Made by a program: the position numbers and the translations under genes. A model generated the notes under the pieces. It did no database searches, had not been told where the DNA came from, and saw only the letters and a program-made list of their open reading frames with translations. Of a stretch of DNA of 64,000 nt, positions 1 through 10,257 are shown piece after piece. Source of the stretch: Isoetes taiwanensis (lineage: Eukaryota > Streptophyta > Lycopodiopsida > Isoetales > Isoetaceae); NCBI GenBank assembly GCA_021234155.1, contig JAJEKV010000034.1:6866028-6930027 (forward strand), written 5' to 3'. Numbering within the stretch: position 1 is the stretch's first letter; the number at the start of each line of letters is the position of its first letter.

Positions 1-794
1 CTTACAAAGTCAAGCTCTATGAAAGTTGTGCCTAAAGAAGTAGATGCATGAAGATTTTTATCAACTTGTATTCAGATGCAACAACAAAATGTACAGCTTG
101 ATGCTGCTAGGTGATCTGAATATTGCTGTATTTTTTCTAAATGCTTGCAGGAGGACATGATATGGATTTTTGGAGGCTTCTGTCACTCCACATATGCTTC
201 AGTGGTAATTGATTGGATGGAAATTTCTTTATATATTGATAATGAAAAAAATTATATATAAAATAATTGTGTCTAACTTGGCATAACAACTGCACATCTA
301 CAAATGACATATCAATATTCATTATACAGGACCATGTGCAACCACATTGGTTTCATTGTATGAGATCTATGTTCATTTTGTTGCATGCACCTTTCTCTTT
401 GAGCATGCTGAAGTTGTAATTTTGTTCTTTTATTTTGCGTTGTGGTAGGTGTTGCTTTATATGACTGTCCCAACTAACTTGTGGGCTTGTGGAGTGTCAT
501 TGTAATGTCTTATTAGTAATTAGTAACGAGTACTTGACCTTGCTCTATTGGCAATGTATTTATAGCGCCACAAGACTGTTTTTTTGCTTGATTACCCAGT
601 GCATTTTACTTCCATATCTTCTGGAACAACTGTAAGTTTTATAACGTCATACCATATAATATCATAATTTTCTTGATTTTCTTCTCTAGTAAATATATGT
701 TTTACATCTTTACAATGCAGGTACCCTTTTTCTTTGGATTTTTTTCCCTAATGCAATGGCCAAGAAGAAATATGTCATGCTACCTATACTTGCA
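1..794. other. Unassigned AT-rich DNA
   Basis: I see no convincing coding region here. The stretch is AT-rich and its short open frames have no recognisable motif. It ends in TACTTGCAG, a plausible 3' splice site for the histidinol dehydrogenase-like exon that follows, so part of it may be remains of an intron and of upstream exons of that gene. I could not recognise any upstream exon. Confidence 0.4.
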
Positions 795-795
795 G

Positions 796-1055
796 GGTTA
801 GCTTTTTTATGTAGATGGGCAACATAGAGTGTTGAGGACTATGGCAGTGGAACAAATCATGTCTTTCCAACATATGGCTATGCAAGAATGTATGGTGGTG
901 TTTCTGTTGATTCTTTTGTCAAATAGATGACTGTTCAGTCTCTTACAAATGAGGGGCTTTGAGCCTCACTTCCTTCAGTAACAAAGATGGCAGAAATTGA
1001 AGGGCTCGATGCACATAAGCATGTAGTCACCTTGCATCTTGAGACGCGATGATCT
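796..1055 (+). pseudogene. HISN8: Histidinol dehydrogenase C-terminal exon relic
   Basis: Histidinol dehydrogenase carries out the last two oxidation steps of histidine synthesis in plastids. Translation shows the family's C-terminal signature: a segment reading [20 protein letters not shown], then [10 protein letters not shown], then MTVQSLTNEGL, then MAEIEGLDAHKHVVTLHLE. The exon starts directly after a TTGCAG splice site. Three in-frame stops break it: a TAG just before SVEDY, a TAG before MTVQSL, and a TGA after NEGL. It is therefore a relic of a single exon. No other exons of the gene were recognised nearby. The family match is confident; whether it arose by transposon capture or local gene decay is open. 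Confidence 0.8.
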
Positions 1056-2350
1056 GATGGTATTGATAACGATTTTGATGGTTACAGATTTTCTTACTTG
1101 CATTGCAGGGAGTGGTAAAGTAGGGTGTTTATATCATCTATCTAAGGCATATAGTTGATTTTCTTGCCATTTCTTATTACTAAGGGTTTGTTTTTTCCTC
1201 GCTCATTTCACGGGCCAGAAAATACATAATTGAGAATGATGCCATTGTAGTTCACTATATGTGCTAGTTTTTGTTAAAGGTTCCTTTTTTTAAAAATAAA
1301 ATTGTTGGTTTTTTTTTTTTAAATCGTTGGGTTGGCTATTATCTGAGACCCAAAAAGGCATTCATTGACAATTTTTAGATTTGGATTTGTATTTCATTGC
1401 AATGTTGCAGTTTAAACTTTCACATACCCTTAGTCCATTATATATTAATCATACAATTTTGTATTACTATTGCTTTATGCTAGCATATCTCATGTCATTA
1501 ACAATTTTGCAAACACCATACTAAAGTATATTAGCCTTTTAAATTACAATTCGTTTGGCATTAAACAATCTTCCTACCCAGACATCTACATCTATGTCTA
1601 TTGTAACAAGCTCCTGTTTGAAGTTGAATCCAAATTAGTGACACAATTTAAATGTATGTGGCCTATTAGTCTTACTTACTGTAGTGCTTCAACAGTTTAC
1701 GTGCAGAAGAACAAGACAAGCACACTCACGTGCCCTGCGCATTGCAATTGTTGTTTTCCTAGGCAACCCTTTACTATCGATGTGTGTGCAACATGCCTTT
1801 CTTCTAGTGCGACCTTTTCGTTTTAATATATCACATATATTTTATTCAAATACAATACTATCTAAATATGGGTGCCCAAAAAAAAAGTTAATTATCTTGG
1901 CTAAATAATATTGTCCAACAAGATTCACCTATGTTTCTACGACTATTTACAAGTCAGAAAATATGCAACATGAACATTCTCAAAAACCTATAGTTTGTCA
2001 TGTTCAAACAAAATTTGGCCTTAATGATAACCTTGTTAACAGGCAAGACAAATAACAAACATTTCCTAATAGACATTAATAATTTACACAGATAATCATT
2101 AAGACGGTGGTGCATTCGACTATACTAGCCCTATGTTGTTTCAGACTACAATGCAATGTGTCTAGAGCTCAGGTATAATCATCTCAAGTTGGATAAAAAA
2201 AAATTCTCGGTGTGCTTCACAAAGAACTTTCAAGCTTGAATGTTTTCAGCTTTGGCCATTTGTAGCCTTAGCCTTACTTTTTATTTTCTTCTATTTCACC
2301 TTCCCTTGCCCAACCCTTTGCCCCAATTATTATGGAAGGCCATAATTCAA
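1056..2350. other. Unassigned intergenic DNA
   Basis: There is no supported gene. The short open frames between 1470 and 1908 overlap in different frames and lack domain motifs. Homopolymer runs of T and A occur near 1308 and 1879. The stretch ends at the simple-repeat tail of the next element. Confidence 0.4.
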
Positions 2351-2394
2351 GGAAGGAAGAAAGGAAGGAAGGAAGGAAATTTTAACGTCCACGG

Positions 2395-2612
2395 AACCCA
2401 ATCGGGTTATGGGACCCAATACAAAAGATAGGGCAAAAGCCCAGACTGAAACCCGGGGATCAAGCCCCGTGACCAAACCAAAAAGGCCGAAGCCAAAATC
2501 AAACGTGGGGACTAGCCCCAGTACACAGAACTCGGGGACTATGCCCCGTAGCAAATCACAATGCTAGAATAAAACAAAAGGGCATAAGCCCAAGCAGAGC
2601 TCGGAGTCAAAC
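2395..2612 (-). repeat. 3' tail of short GC hairpins, copy 1
   Basis: On the minus strand this tail contains successive mini-hairpins of the type GGGC-loop-GCCC or GGGG-loop-CCCC, for example GGGCTTATGCCC, GGGGCATAGTCCCC, GGGGCTAGTCCCC and GGGGCTTGATCCCC. They are spaced about 20-40 bases apart. The tail ends with CCGTGGACGTTAAAA and a (TTCC)n run. The same order is found in copy 2 at 5812-6093, so the array is a conserved 3' feature of the element and may be the signal recognised by the reverse transcriptase that moves it. Confidence 0.75.
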
Positions 2613-2615
2613 CAA

Positions 2616-3730
2616 CTACACACACATTGCCCATGGATCAAGTGGCCAGTGATCCCGAATGATAGCCTGGCCGCCTCTATACACAGCCCACTTCCGGTGC
2701 AGACGAGCCTCGCGGACTCGACATAATTCATCCTTCCGTCGGCAGAGCTGTGCTGGGGTAAGGTCTTCCTGGACGGAGAAGGAGGTCCCTTGCAAGTGAT
2801 TGCCATAGCGGAGGATGTGGAGCCTGGACAAGGCATCCCTGAAACTAACCAGTAAATGACGGGGGCGGTCAGGCCGTGCTGCTCCAACTCGACGAGCCGA
2901 GAGAATGCCATCTTCCTTTACGTGCATCACCGCAGCAAGGAAACGGGTCACCTCAGCTGTCACAGAAGTGTCGCTTGCTTCTTCCAAACCCACAATGCGT
3001 AGGTTCAGGGCTAACGGGTGCGCTGTGGCCCGACCTGTGCAGTGGGCAAACAATCCTCGGATGGCGGTCGTGTGGGCATAGGTGTGGTATCATCGGCCTG
3101 GAGCGTAGCATCCACATGCTCAGACGAGAACCCTGGGGGAGGTACGGGTGTAGCACTGCCGTGCTGCACTGAGTCAAGTCCTGCCGAATGTAGCAGCATC
3201 TCTAAAAGCTGGACCCAGCTTCCCAAGGGCAACTGAGCCGATGTTCCTGTGAGTGTGACTGCCGATTGGACCGTGCGGATCCCGACCAACAAATCTGGAG
3301 GCAGACAGTGGATCCGAGCATCAATCCTGGTCAAGGCTGCAGCCACAGATGCATCCGGAGCAGATTGTGTGTCTGGGTGTGTCAGCATAGGACGCTGGGG
3401 CCCAAATGATGGGGCTGCCTGAAGATATGGCGTAATCGCGGGGTCATAGGGCCTATTCAAGACCGTCTCAGGCAGCCTAATGAGGTTCTTTTCTTTGCGG
3501 GTCTCCCTGGCCATGCGCTTGATCTTACGAGCCATTCTAATGACAAGGTGGTGAGGGATAAAGCAGATGCAAGGAGACCAGTGCAAATCGATCCTAGAGG
3601 TGACCTTGGATGCAAAGGCGAATCCAGAAGGCAAAACAAGGGGCAACACAGCAAAAATCAGCCTAAGGGTTACAAGAAGATGAGCAAGCAGATACCAAGT
3701 GGAGATCCAAGCTTCTGAAGAAAAAATCAC
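2616..3730 (-). pseudogene. L1-like ORF1 protein (RNA-binding), frameshifted
   Basis: The protein is read in two overlapping frames: 3730-3011, then 3053-2616. The upstream part has a basic stretch (ARKIKRMARETRKEKN) followed by a Pro-rich linker. The downstream part has ALNLRIVGLEEA, then RPRHLLVSFRDALSRLHIL, then a Leu/Arg-rich end (CRRKDELCRVREARL). LNLRIVG followed by a PRxLLVxF strand and an R-x-x-IL element is the RRM-plus-C-terminal-domain layout of L1 ORF1 proteins, which bind element RNA. A single frame change near 3011-3053 breaks it. The match is by pattern only. Confidence 0.65.
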
Positions 3731-3890
3731 CGGAGCAACAAGAAGATGGGCGAGCAGAACTGCTTATAAAACAAAAGGGAGCTCCCCGGGCGAGTGTAAC
3801 ACATCCTTCAGCCAGGCTTTAAACCAACACCAAACTAAACAAGAGGTAACCTGGTATGGCCGAATCTGGATTTGGATAGGAGCATGACTT

Positions 3891-5410
3891 CTGGAAACTA
3901 GGCGAAACTGGAACTGGAAGGTGTGCCGAAACTGGATCGGGGTCGCTGCTCAAGGCTTTTGCTGTGTGCGCACTTGTTGCTAGACCCTGCCGACTCACAT
4001 GAGCTTGAACAGACCCGGCTGTTGATGCTGTTGATGTTGGTGATGCCAGGCTATGCCATAACCGTGCTTGTTGCTTGATGCTTGCCCCTGCAGCCTCACA
4101 GGAGCTTGGCCGGGCCCGGGTGTTTATAAATCCAAACATATATTTTTCTATAACTTTGAAGTAGTTGCTTTATACAAAATAAGTTCCTCATGTTGTTCTT
4201 TAATTTAAAGTGTTACAAATGGACCTCTTCGATTTAAAGTGTTACAAATGCACCTCTTCAAAAATGTGATTCGTAGAGCAATCAAGATCAGTCATCCTAA
4301 AACTGTTGACCTACTATTTTTCCCAAGCCTGCCCTACTGCTAGTTTCTTTGGTTTTCTTTTTTTTTTTTCTAAGTATCAAACGGCTCTTTCATGTGGAAT
4401 GTGATTGTTACAAGAATCAAAACAAACTTTAATAATCTAAGCTTTATGCCAACAACCTTATATACCCTTTTTCTAAGCAATGTACACATGAGAGGACCTT
4501 GTGTCTATAGTATCATTCTTTTTTCACTTCCCTTCTCGAAAAGCAAATGTTACGGTCCTAGTTTGGTTGAACATCCATGTTGTACTATAGCTCTCACACC
4601 TACTCTATGTTATTTCAAGCTTATAAGATTGATTATGAACATTATATGGACCCATTAACTAACTCCCCATGCACAACCTTTTACATATCATGCTAAACAA
4701 CTCCATATATAGTCACTAAGTAAGGTGGCCATGTTCTATTTCAATATGCTTAGAAATTTAATTTGCAAGGGTATTGCATCATTCCCTCTAACTATAAGCT
4801 AGAGATTATGCAAGTGATTACATCTCAAACTTGAGTTATAGGAATCCAACAACTCATCTAGACAATAAGTTATGACTCAAGCACTCTCACATCATATTGA
4901 TACCATTCTTACACCATATCAATGAAATTCTAGATTAGCACTCTTGGCCTTGGCCATCCACCAGTCCAAACTTAAAATATAGAAACTGCACCATACCCTT
5001 GCATCAATACTCATATATGGCTATGATTCCTAAAGGTGCCATATCTAAGTCTTGGAACTGTTGTGGATGCTTTAGAAGAAAAAAAAAAAAAAAAAAAAAG
5101 CAAACACACCCTCGGGCCACCGAAGAAGAACTCTCTCGGCTTGCAAAGACCTTGTTGACATAGTCCATTACTTAATATTGATGTAAAGCTTGTCATAAAC
5201 TAGACGCAACACAATGCTTCTTGATATTTCTGACAAGACTTAAAAAGTTTTTGGGGGTTTTGGCTGATGTTGGTGTGCCCTTTTCAGGGTTTGACTTTTA
5301 GAAGAGAAAATGGATTTTTTGGCAAAACCTTCTTTTTCTGGCGTTCTTACCCCTTTCAAAATAATCATAGGAAAATTTGGAACGGGTGAGCAGCTACAAT
5401 CTCGGGCGAT
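3891..5410. other. Unassigned DNA between inverted L1 copies
   Basis: The part at 3891-4140 may be the 5' region of copy 1. The rest is AT-rich with no supported gene. It has a short internal duplication near 4206-4260 (GATTTAAAGTGTTACAAATG twice), a T run near 4362 and an A run near 5079-5099. Confidence 0.4.
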
Positions 5411-5419
5411 GATCTCGCT

Positions 5420-5782
5420 TTGATGATGGGCCGCTGTGTCCAATGGAAACAGCCTCCTTTCACTAGGGTGATGCATATACAGGCTGATGGCATCATCTCC
5501 ACGTCTCGGATTGGAGCAGTACGGCTTAATTGCCCTCGGCACCTCTTAGTCGACTTTCGGGATGCCATCTCTCGACTGCATATCCTGCGGCACGGCAATC
5601 ATCTGAAGGGGACCACATTCTCCGTACAGAAGGATCTTACCCCAGTACAGCTGTGCATGCGAAAGGAGGAATTGTGCCGGGTTCGTGAAGCTCGCTTGCG
5701 GCGCAAGTGTGCAGTGTATAGAGGGGGGCAGGCGATTATCCGGGATCAGTGGCCATCCGATCCGTGGGCAGTGTGCGCATAG
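5420..5782 (+). pseudogene. L1-like ORF1 C-terminal fragment, copy 2
   Basis: This is a 5'-truncated copy of the same ORF1 protein as at 2616-3053, now on the plus strand. It shares NCPRHLLVDFRDAISRLHIL, the LKGTTFSVQKDLTP segment and ELCRVREARL, and stops at the same place (RDQWPSDPWAVCA). The frame is open over its whole length. Truncation at the 5' end is normal for target-primed reverse transcription. Confidence 0.7.
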
Positions 5783-5811
5783 CCCTGATCCTTATTACCT
5801 TCATTGTATGT

Positions 5812-6093
5812 ACTGGGGTTTAGCCCTACTATTTTTGTTCTTGTTGGGATTCGGCCCTCTGCTTGGGCTTATGCCCTTTTGTTTTATTCTAGCATTGCGA
5901 TTTGCTACGGGGCATAGTCCCCGAGTTCTGTGTACTGGGGCTAGTCCCCACGTTTGATTTTGGCTTCGGCCTTTTTGGTTTGGTCACGGGGCTTGGTCCC
6001 CGAGTTTCAGCCTGGGCTTTTGCCCCATCTTCTGTATTAGGTCCCATAACCCGATTGGGTTCCGTGGACGTTAAAATTTCCTTCCTTCCTTAA
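5812..6093 (+). repeat. 3' tail of short GC hairpins, copy 2
   Basis: Eight mini-hairpins follow each other: GGGGTTTAGCCC, GGGATTCGGCCC, GGGCTTATGCCC, GGGGCATAGTCCCC, GGGGCTAGTCCCC, GGCTTCGGCC, GGGGCTTGGTCCCC and GGGCTTTTGCCCC. The tail then ends in CCGTGGACGTTAAAA followed by TTCC repeats. The order matches copy 1. The loops differ in sequence while the stems pair, which suggests structure is what is kept. Confidence 0.75.
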
Positions 6094-6945
6094 GGTTTGT
6101 GCTACTAAAATCCTTGCTTATCAAGGTATTTGCATTCGAGGGTTGGATCAATTGTTGGAGTTATCAAGGTGTGCTTAGAGCTTGGAGTAGCAGGTTTCAG
6201 ATCTTTTATCTTCAGTCCATTGTTTTTCGTTGGCGTGATTGGTAGCATTATAACACCCTAAATCCGCTGCATCTTATCTGTTTTCTCAGCTTAATGACTT
6301 CATCTCTTGCATTTTTCAGAAACTTCAAAGGTAGTATTTGAGGTTGGGATGCCATCACTCAGGTCATTTATTTGAATTTGAGCGGTTGAAGCAGGTGAAT
6401 ATAATAATCTTAAGCTTTTGGATTCTAGTTTTTGCTTTTCCTTTGTATGCGAAGAAAAAATGTATATCCAATCTGGTCCTGCCATAGCCTGGCCCCGATT
6501 TTTCTTTGTGAGAAGGTATGTGAGCAATTTCTACGATTTAGGAGTTTTTATTTTCTTTCTCTGAGAGCTCCGCTGTTGTAGCGATGGAGTTTTGGCATCT
6601 GCAACAGTCTGTAACAGCATGCATAAAGCGGATCTTTCCAAAAGCCCTTTTGTACTCCCTAAAACTATAGAGCCATGAAATCAACACGATGTAGTAAATT
6701 GCCTCAAACCTTATAATATTTTGCAAACCTCGTTATACAGTATAGCAAAACATGTACGAGCATACCCTACAAATGAGATCGCTATCTACAGTCTAGATCG
6801 AGGAATAACTTCCAAATATGCCATCCAAGAGCTCTATGACTAGAGTCAACCCCGTGTGAATATGCACCCAAGCCAAATGGGGTTTCATGGGGATTTTAAT
6901 TTACAAGTGTTTGATACAATGGCTTGTGTTGCACAATTGCCAAGA
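6094..6945. other. Unassigned DNA
   Basis: No supported gene. Short exon-like pieces with splice-like borders occur around 6300-6520, but no product is recognisable. Confidence 0.35.
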
Positions 6946-7160
6946 GCACATGATGAGCATCTCTATCCATCGTATTTCTCAAGGCTTTTCTAAAATTCAA
7001 AGTTATGACTACAATGTAATACAAGATGCCACATTATAAGTATTAGGTTTAATGTTTAGAAAAGCCATATGTAACGAGGTATTCATCTCCACACGTCAAT
7101 TGTTCTTTCTCGTGAAGCACATACGTCCCTAATGTCTTAATTCCTCATACATAGGACACC
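6946..7160 (+). repeat. Dispersed repeat, copy 1
   Basis: About 215 bases match 39808-40025 in the same orientation with moderate divergence. Shared blocks include CGTATTTCTCAAGGCT, TGACTACAAT, GCCACATTATAA/GCCACGTTATAA, and CACATACGTC near the end. No coding potential and no clear terminal inverted repeats are seen. It could be a SINE or a MITE family. Confidence 0.55.
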
Positions 7161-7231
7161 TTGTTTTGAGATCAAACTTATTTATTTTATAGTTTTTTTG
7201 GTATAGCGTGTCTAATTTATTTTTATATTTT

Positions 7232-7262
7232 GTAAGAATTTAGCGCTGGCGAAGCCAGCGCT
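7232..7262 (-). other. Helitron-type 3' terminal hairpin
   Basis: A perfect palindrome, AGCGCTGGC-GAA-GCCAGCGCT, sits at 7242-7262. On the minus strand it is followed six bases later by CTTAC. Helitrons end in a short GC hairpin a few bases before CTRR, and this hairpin lies downstream of the Helitron helicase that ends near 7530, so it is a good candidate for the 3' end. The final bases read CTTA rather than CTRR, so either the end is variant or the true end lies elsewhere. Confidence 0.55.
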
Positions 7263-7354
7263 TTTGTTGCGGTATGTGTGTAAGTACGTTGTGTCCAACG
7301 GATAAATTACTAAGAACGTATGCATAGTATGATATGATAACGATTTTGCGCGCC

Positions 7355-7450
7355 CCTGGGAATCGAACCCAGGTTACTCCACGGGCGCGTTGCCCACGAT
7401 GTAGAGGGAGCATCAGTTCTTGTAGGGGACTGGTGGTCCGTCTACATCGT
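7355..7450 (-). other. tRNA T-arm-like stem and inverted repeat
   Basis: On the minus strand CCTGGGTTCGATTCCCAGG at 7355-7373 forms a tRNA T-arm and contains the pol III B-box consensus GGTTCGATTCC. Just upstream in that sense, GATGTAGA and TCTACATC form an inverted pair about 46 bases apart. No acceptor stem or anticodon arm can be drawn, so this is not a tRNA gene. It lies in the 3' part of the Helitron. Confidence 0.45.
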
Positions 7451-7529
7451 CGGCATTGAGGTGAATGGAGGTTCTTTTTTTTTTTCTTTTTTTTTTTTTT
7501 GTTGGGGGGGAGAATTACGCACCTTAGTC

Positions 7530-8063
7530 ACGGGAGGAGTTCCTTGTAGACCACGTTGGCTGTAGTCTTTTTCTTATTGTCTTCATCTAGAAGAATTAGG
7601 ACATCTTCTCTTTTTCGTATGCAGGTGAGTGCTGTGTAAAGTTGTCCATGTGCGAAGACTTCACTACACAAGTCAATCACAATCTTGTCGAGTGTGAGCC
7701 CCAGGCAGCTGTTGAATGTTGTTGAATACGCGGGTCATAGTGGGAGTTGGCATCGGTGGATTGTCCATGGCCATTTTTCTAGCTGACTGAAGAAGTCAAC
7801 ACGCGATATGGGGTGAATGTTGTCTCTTTGTCGTGGGTCTCCTGTGAGTAATTTTACTTGCACGAATCTGTTATATAATGAGGTTATAATGACCCTAGCT
7901 TTTTAACGAGGCCTCTGTCTCTGTCGAGTGTCTTTGTGATGTGGCATATCGTATTGGGCTTTAGTCGAAGCTCGTGTTGTGGCAATGATGGGTCTCTGTA
8001 GCCGTTTAGAAAGTCTGTTGTTGCCATTGGGTGGTCGTCTATGGTTTGGTCGTTTTCTGTTAG
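7530..8063 (-). pseudogene. Helitron PIF1-like helicase, C-terminal part
   Basis: Translated on the minus strand, this contains LPQHELRLKPN, a VIITSLYNRFVQVKL segment, GLTLDKIVIDLCSEVFAHGQ and then LYTALTCIRKREDVLILL. These correspond to the end of the superfamily 1B PIF1 helicase, including the motif with the conserved G-Q-L-Y and final Arg. The reading frame changes more than once. The gene was split by the LTR element: its upstream part resumes at 22221, and GTTAG is present at both junctions. Confidence 0.8.
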
Positions 8064-9501
8064 TGTGACGTTCAAAGACAAAGATACGGTCCCGGGGCGA
8101 TATCAGATCAGACCGCCACGCCGCAGACACGCCGCCCTAATCGGCGTAACGCCGACGTGTACCCAAGCAAGGGCGCCCTAGGGGGCAGCTTGCAATGGTG
8201 CGCATCCTTAGCAATGTGCGCACTTTTAGACCTTTAACCCATTAAAGGTAGACCAAGGGTCATGGAAACCCTAAACCCAACTGATAGCCTACATAAGGCA
8301 TCAAACCCTAACTTTCCCTTTTTCACCCACAGACCTTCCGAATTCGACTGGCGCTACCGAGGAGTCAATTCCAACTCCCACGATCCGCCCGGCGCCCCAA
8401 TTTTGTCGGATCATCCTTCTGACCGCATCCCAAAGCAGAACAGAGACATGGACGCCTTCGGATCGAGAGGAGTGAACCAGGGATCAGGTATTTGGTCGAT
8501 TGAATAGCCTAAACCTTATTCCAGCCTTGAACCAAAGAGGGTTTAGCCTATTAAATCATCCTTAGTAGCCAAGCGCATCCCGAGATTGACTCTAACTAAA
8601 GAACCTAACTCTATGAATTAGATTAGTTCTTATTACTTATGTTGATATGATGGACGGATGTATTCTGTGGACTCATTGTATTGGGAAGGGGGGTAGAGAC
8701 TTAAAGCTTAGTAGATGATGCTCCTAGCTAGTCCCTCTTAGTGCATTACTAGAATTCGGCCTGTGTACAAGAACCCCACCGGGTTGTGGGTGAAGGGGCT
8801 AGGACCGGCTTAGAATGAGGTTCGTGTTCGACCCTTGACCGATCCCTCCGGGTGTGTAAGGGCCTACCGGGGATCAGAGTGACTAGGTCTAATGGCTTGC
8901 CACTGAGTGTGCCCTCTAGTCACCTTGGGTCAGCATGGAGATCTCTGGTGGGAGTGATCCCTACTGCGCCCATCGGGAACCGGGAGATGCAACCCGGGAA
9001 TAGCCCCTTTGGCTATGCATCCATGGGCTACATCAGTCCCAACACTTTTCAACCTACTCGCAAAGTGTGCAATGCAGGAGGGGCGGATGGAGTGGACAAC
9101 CCTAAGCCATGTTCTTATGCCAGCCCAATCCATTGTCATGATTTCTCGTCTGCGACTCGAACTCGAGACCCAAGCTTGTCGGCCATCCCCCCGAGTCCGA
9201 GCCTTGGGTAGGAACTTCCTTTGTATTGTGCTGATCTTTGTCTATGCGGATGTTGATGTGCCACCTTCGAGGTGGATATATGATGTTATGTATTCGACGC
9301 GTGTATGTTTACGCTCCGCAGCCTAGGTAGGCCCCGAGGGAGACGGGGTAAAATGACCCCTTCACTCTTCCCAATCGTGGACTCCTGTGGCGGTCCACAA
9401 AGGATATGTGGAGGGCCCCCAGACGAAGATGGAGCTGGTACGGGGGATGAACTCCTGTTTGTATACGGTGCGGCCATCGTATATGAGTAGGGGACGTCAC
9501 A
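8064..9501 (+). repeat. 5' LTR
   Basis: The repeat is 1438 bases, with TGTGACG at its start and CGTCACA at its end. It aligns with 20807-22220 from GCCGACGTGTACCC onward. Compared with the 3' LTR it has about 94 extra bases at its start and lacks about 68 bases that the 3' copy has at 21564-21631. It also shares blocks with the solo LTR at 35030-36648, such as GTATTGGGAAGGGGGGTAGA. Confidence 0.8.
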
Positions 9502-9502
9502 G

Positions 9503-9514
9503 TGGTATCAGAGC
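9503..9514 (+). promoter_or_regulatory. Primer-binding site for initiator tRNA-Met
   Basis: TGGTATCAGAGC lies one base after the 5' LTR. This is the standard plant primer-binding site complementary to the 3' end of initiator methionine tRNA, where minus-strand DNA synthesis starts. It fixes the orientation of the element as plus. Confidence 0.9.
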
Positions 9515-9989
9515 AATGTTCTTGGAGACCAAGAGCAAAGCACTGGCCATGCTCCCAGTAGTACTAACTTGATAGGATCCTCAAACCTCGAAAAAGTGGG
9601 AAAAAATTTTTCTCATTTTTTTTTTAGTATGTGCTAAGCTAGTAACAGTTAAGTGAACTGGAACATAATAAGACTAAAAATAGTGAGCCAAAACCTCCCC
9701 AGGCAAGGTGGTCTCACACGTCGCGCTTGGTCAAAGAACTGAACTTTAGTTTTTGAGCAGGGCGCTAGCTGTGAGACATTGAGCCAAAAACACCTTAAAA
9801 CTTGATGAATTGCACAAAGGTAATATGGTAAGGCGCGTTCTAAGGTAAGAATTAGTTAGAATAGTATGTTTAAATCACTTAAATTATTTAAATCACTTAA
9901 ATTAGTAAAAAATGTACAATATCTCACAGGTAGCGCCTTGCTCAAAAACTAATTAAAACTTGATGAATTGCACAAAAGTAATATGGTAA
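9515..9989. repeat. LTR-element leader with direct and inverted repeats
   Basis: A segment of about 62 bases starting at 9797 (ACTTGATGAATTGCACAAAG) is repeated at 9956-10018. An inverted pair, TTTTTGAGCAGGGCGCTAGC near 9751 and GTAGCGCCTTGCTCAAAAAC near 9930, lies around the first copy. There is no coding region. Confidence 0.6.
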
Positions 9990-10257
9990 GGCGCGTTCTA
10001 AGGTAAGAATTAGTTAGACATTGGATCTCCGGATTCAATGGATGAAGAGACCCAAGAAGCGTACGAGCACATAGAGCGGGAGATACAAGAAGAGGAGAGG
10101 GCAGAACGAGAGCAGGAGACCAAGGTTTAAGAAGCAGCAAACCAGAAGCTGGCCCAACATTTTGAAGACTCAACAGCCTGCACAGTTCATGCGAAGACGG
10201 TGACACTAATGAAGAAGGACATGCAGCTTGCCAGCTGCATCAAGGGAGATCCACAGT
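9990..10257 (+). pseudogene. Gag-like coiled-coil fragment
   Basis: The frame reads acidic and charged helix-forming sequence (EETQEAYEHIEREIQEEERA), then a TAG stop, then EAANQKLAQHFEDS and a KKDMQLASCIKGDP end. Charged coil sequence just inside a 5' LTR suggests a gag remnant. There is no capsid motif or zinc knuckle, so this is only a positional inference. Confidence 0.35.

Larger units (their letters stand above)
2351..3890 (-). mobile_element. L1-like non-LTR element, ORF1 only, copy 1
   Basis: This minus-strand element holds an ORF1-type coding region, a roughly 230-bp hairpin-rich 3' tail, and a (TTCC)n simple repeat. The tail ends in CCGTGGACGTTAAAA just before the simple repeat. No endonuclease or reverse transcriptase follows ORF1: the stop codon at 2616 is followed directly by the tail. 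An ORF1-only layout is like the half-L1 (HAL1) elements of mammals, which are mobilised in trans by a full L1. The 5' limit near 3890 is approximate; the DNA out to about 4140 may be its 5' untranslated region. A second copy lies inverted at 5420-6100. Confidence 0.7.

Noticed and set aside
7340-7450. Possible tRNA gene on the minus strand
   Set aside because: A perfect T-arm is present but the upstream sequence gives no anticodon stem or acceptor pairing.
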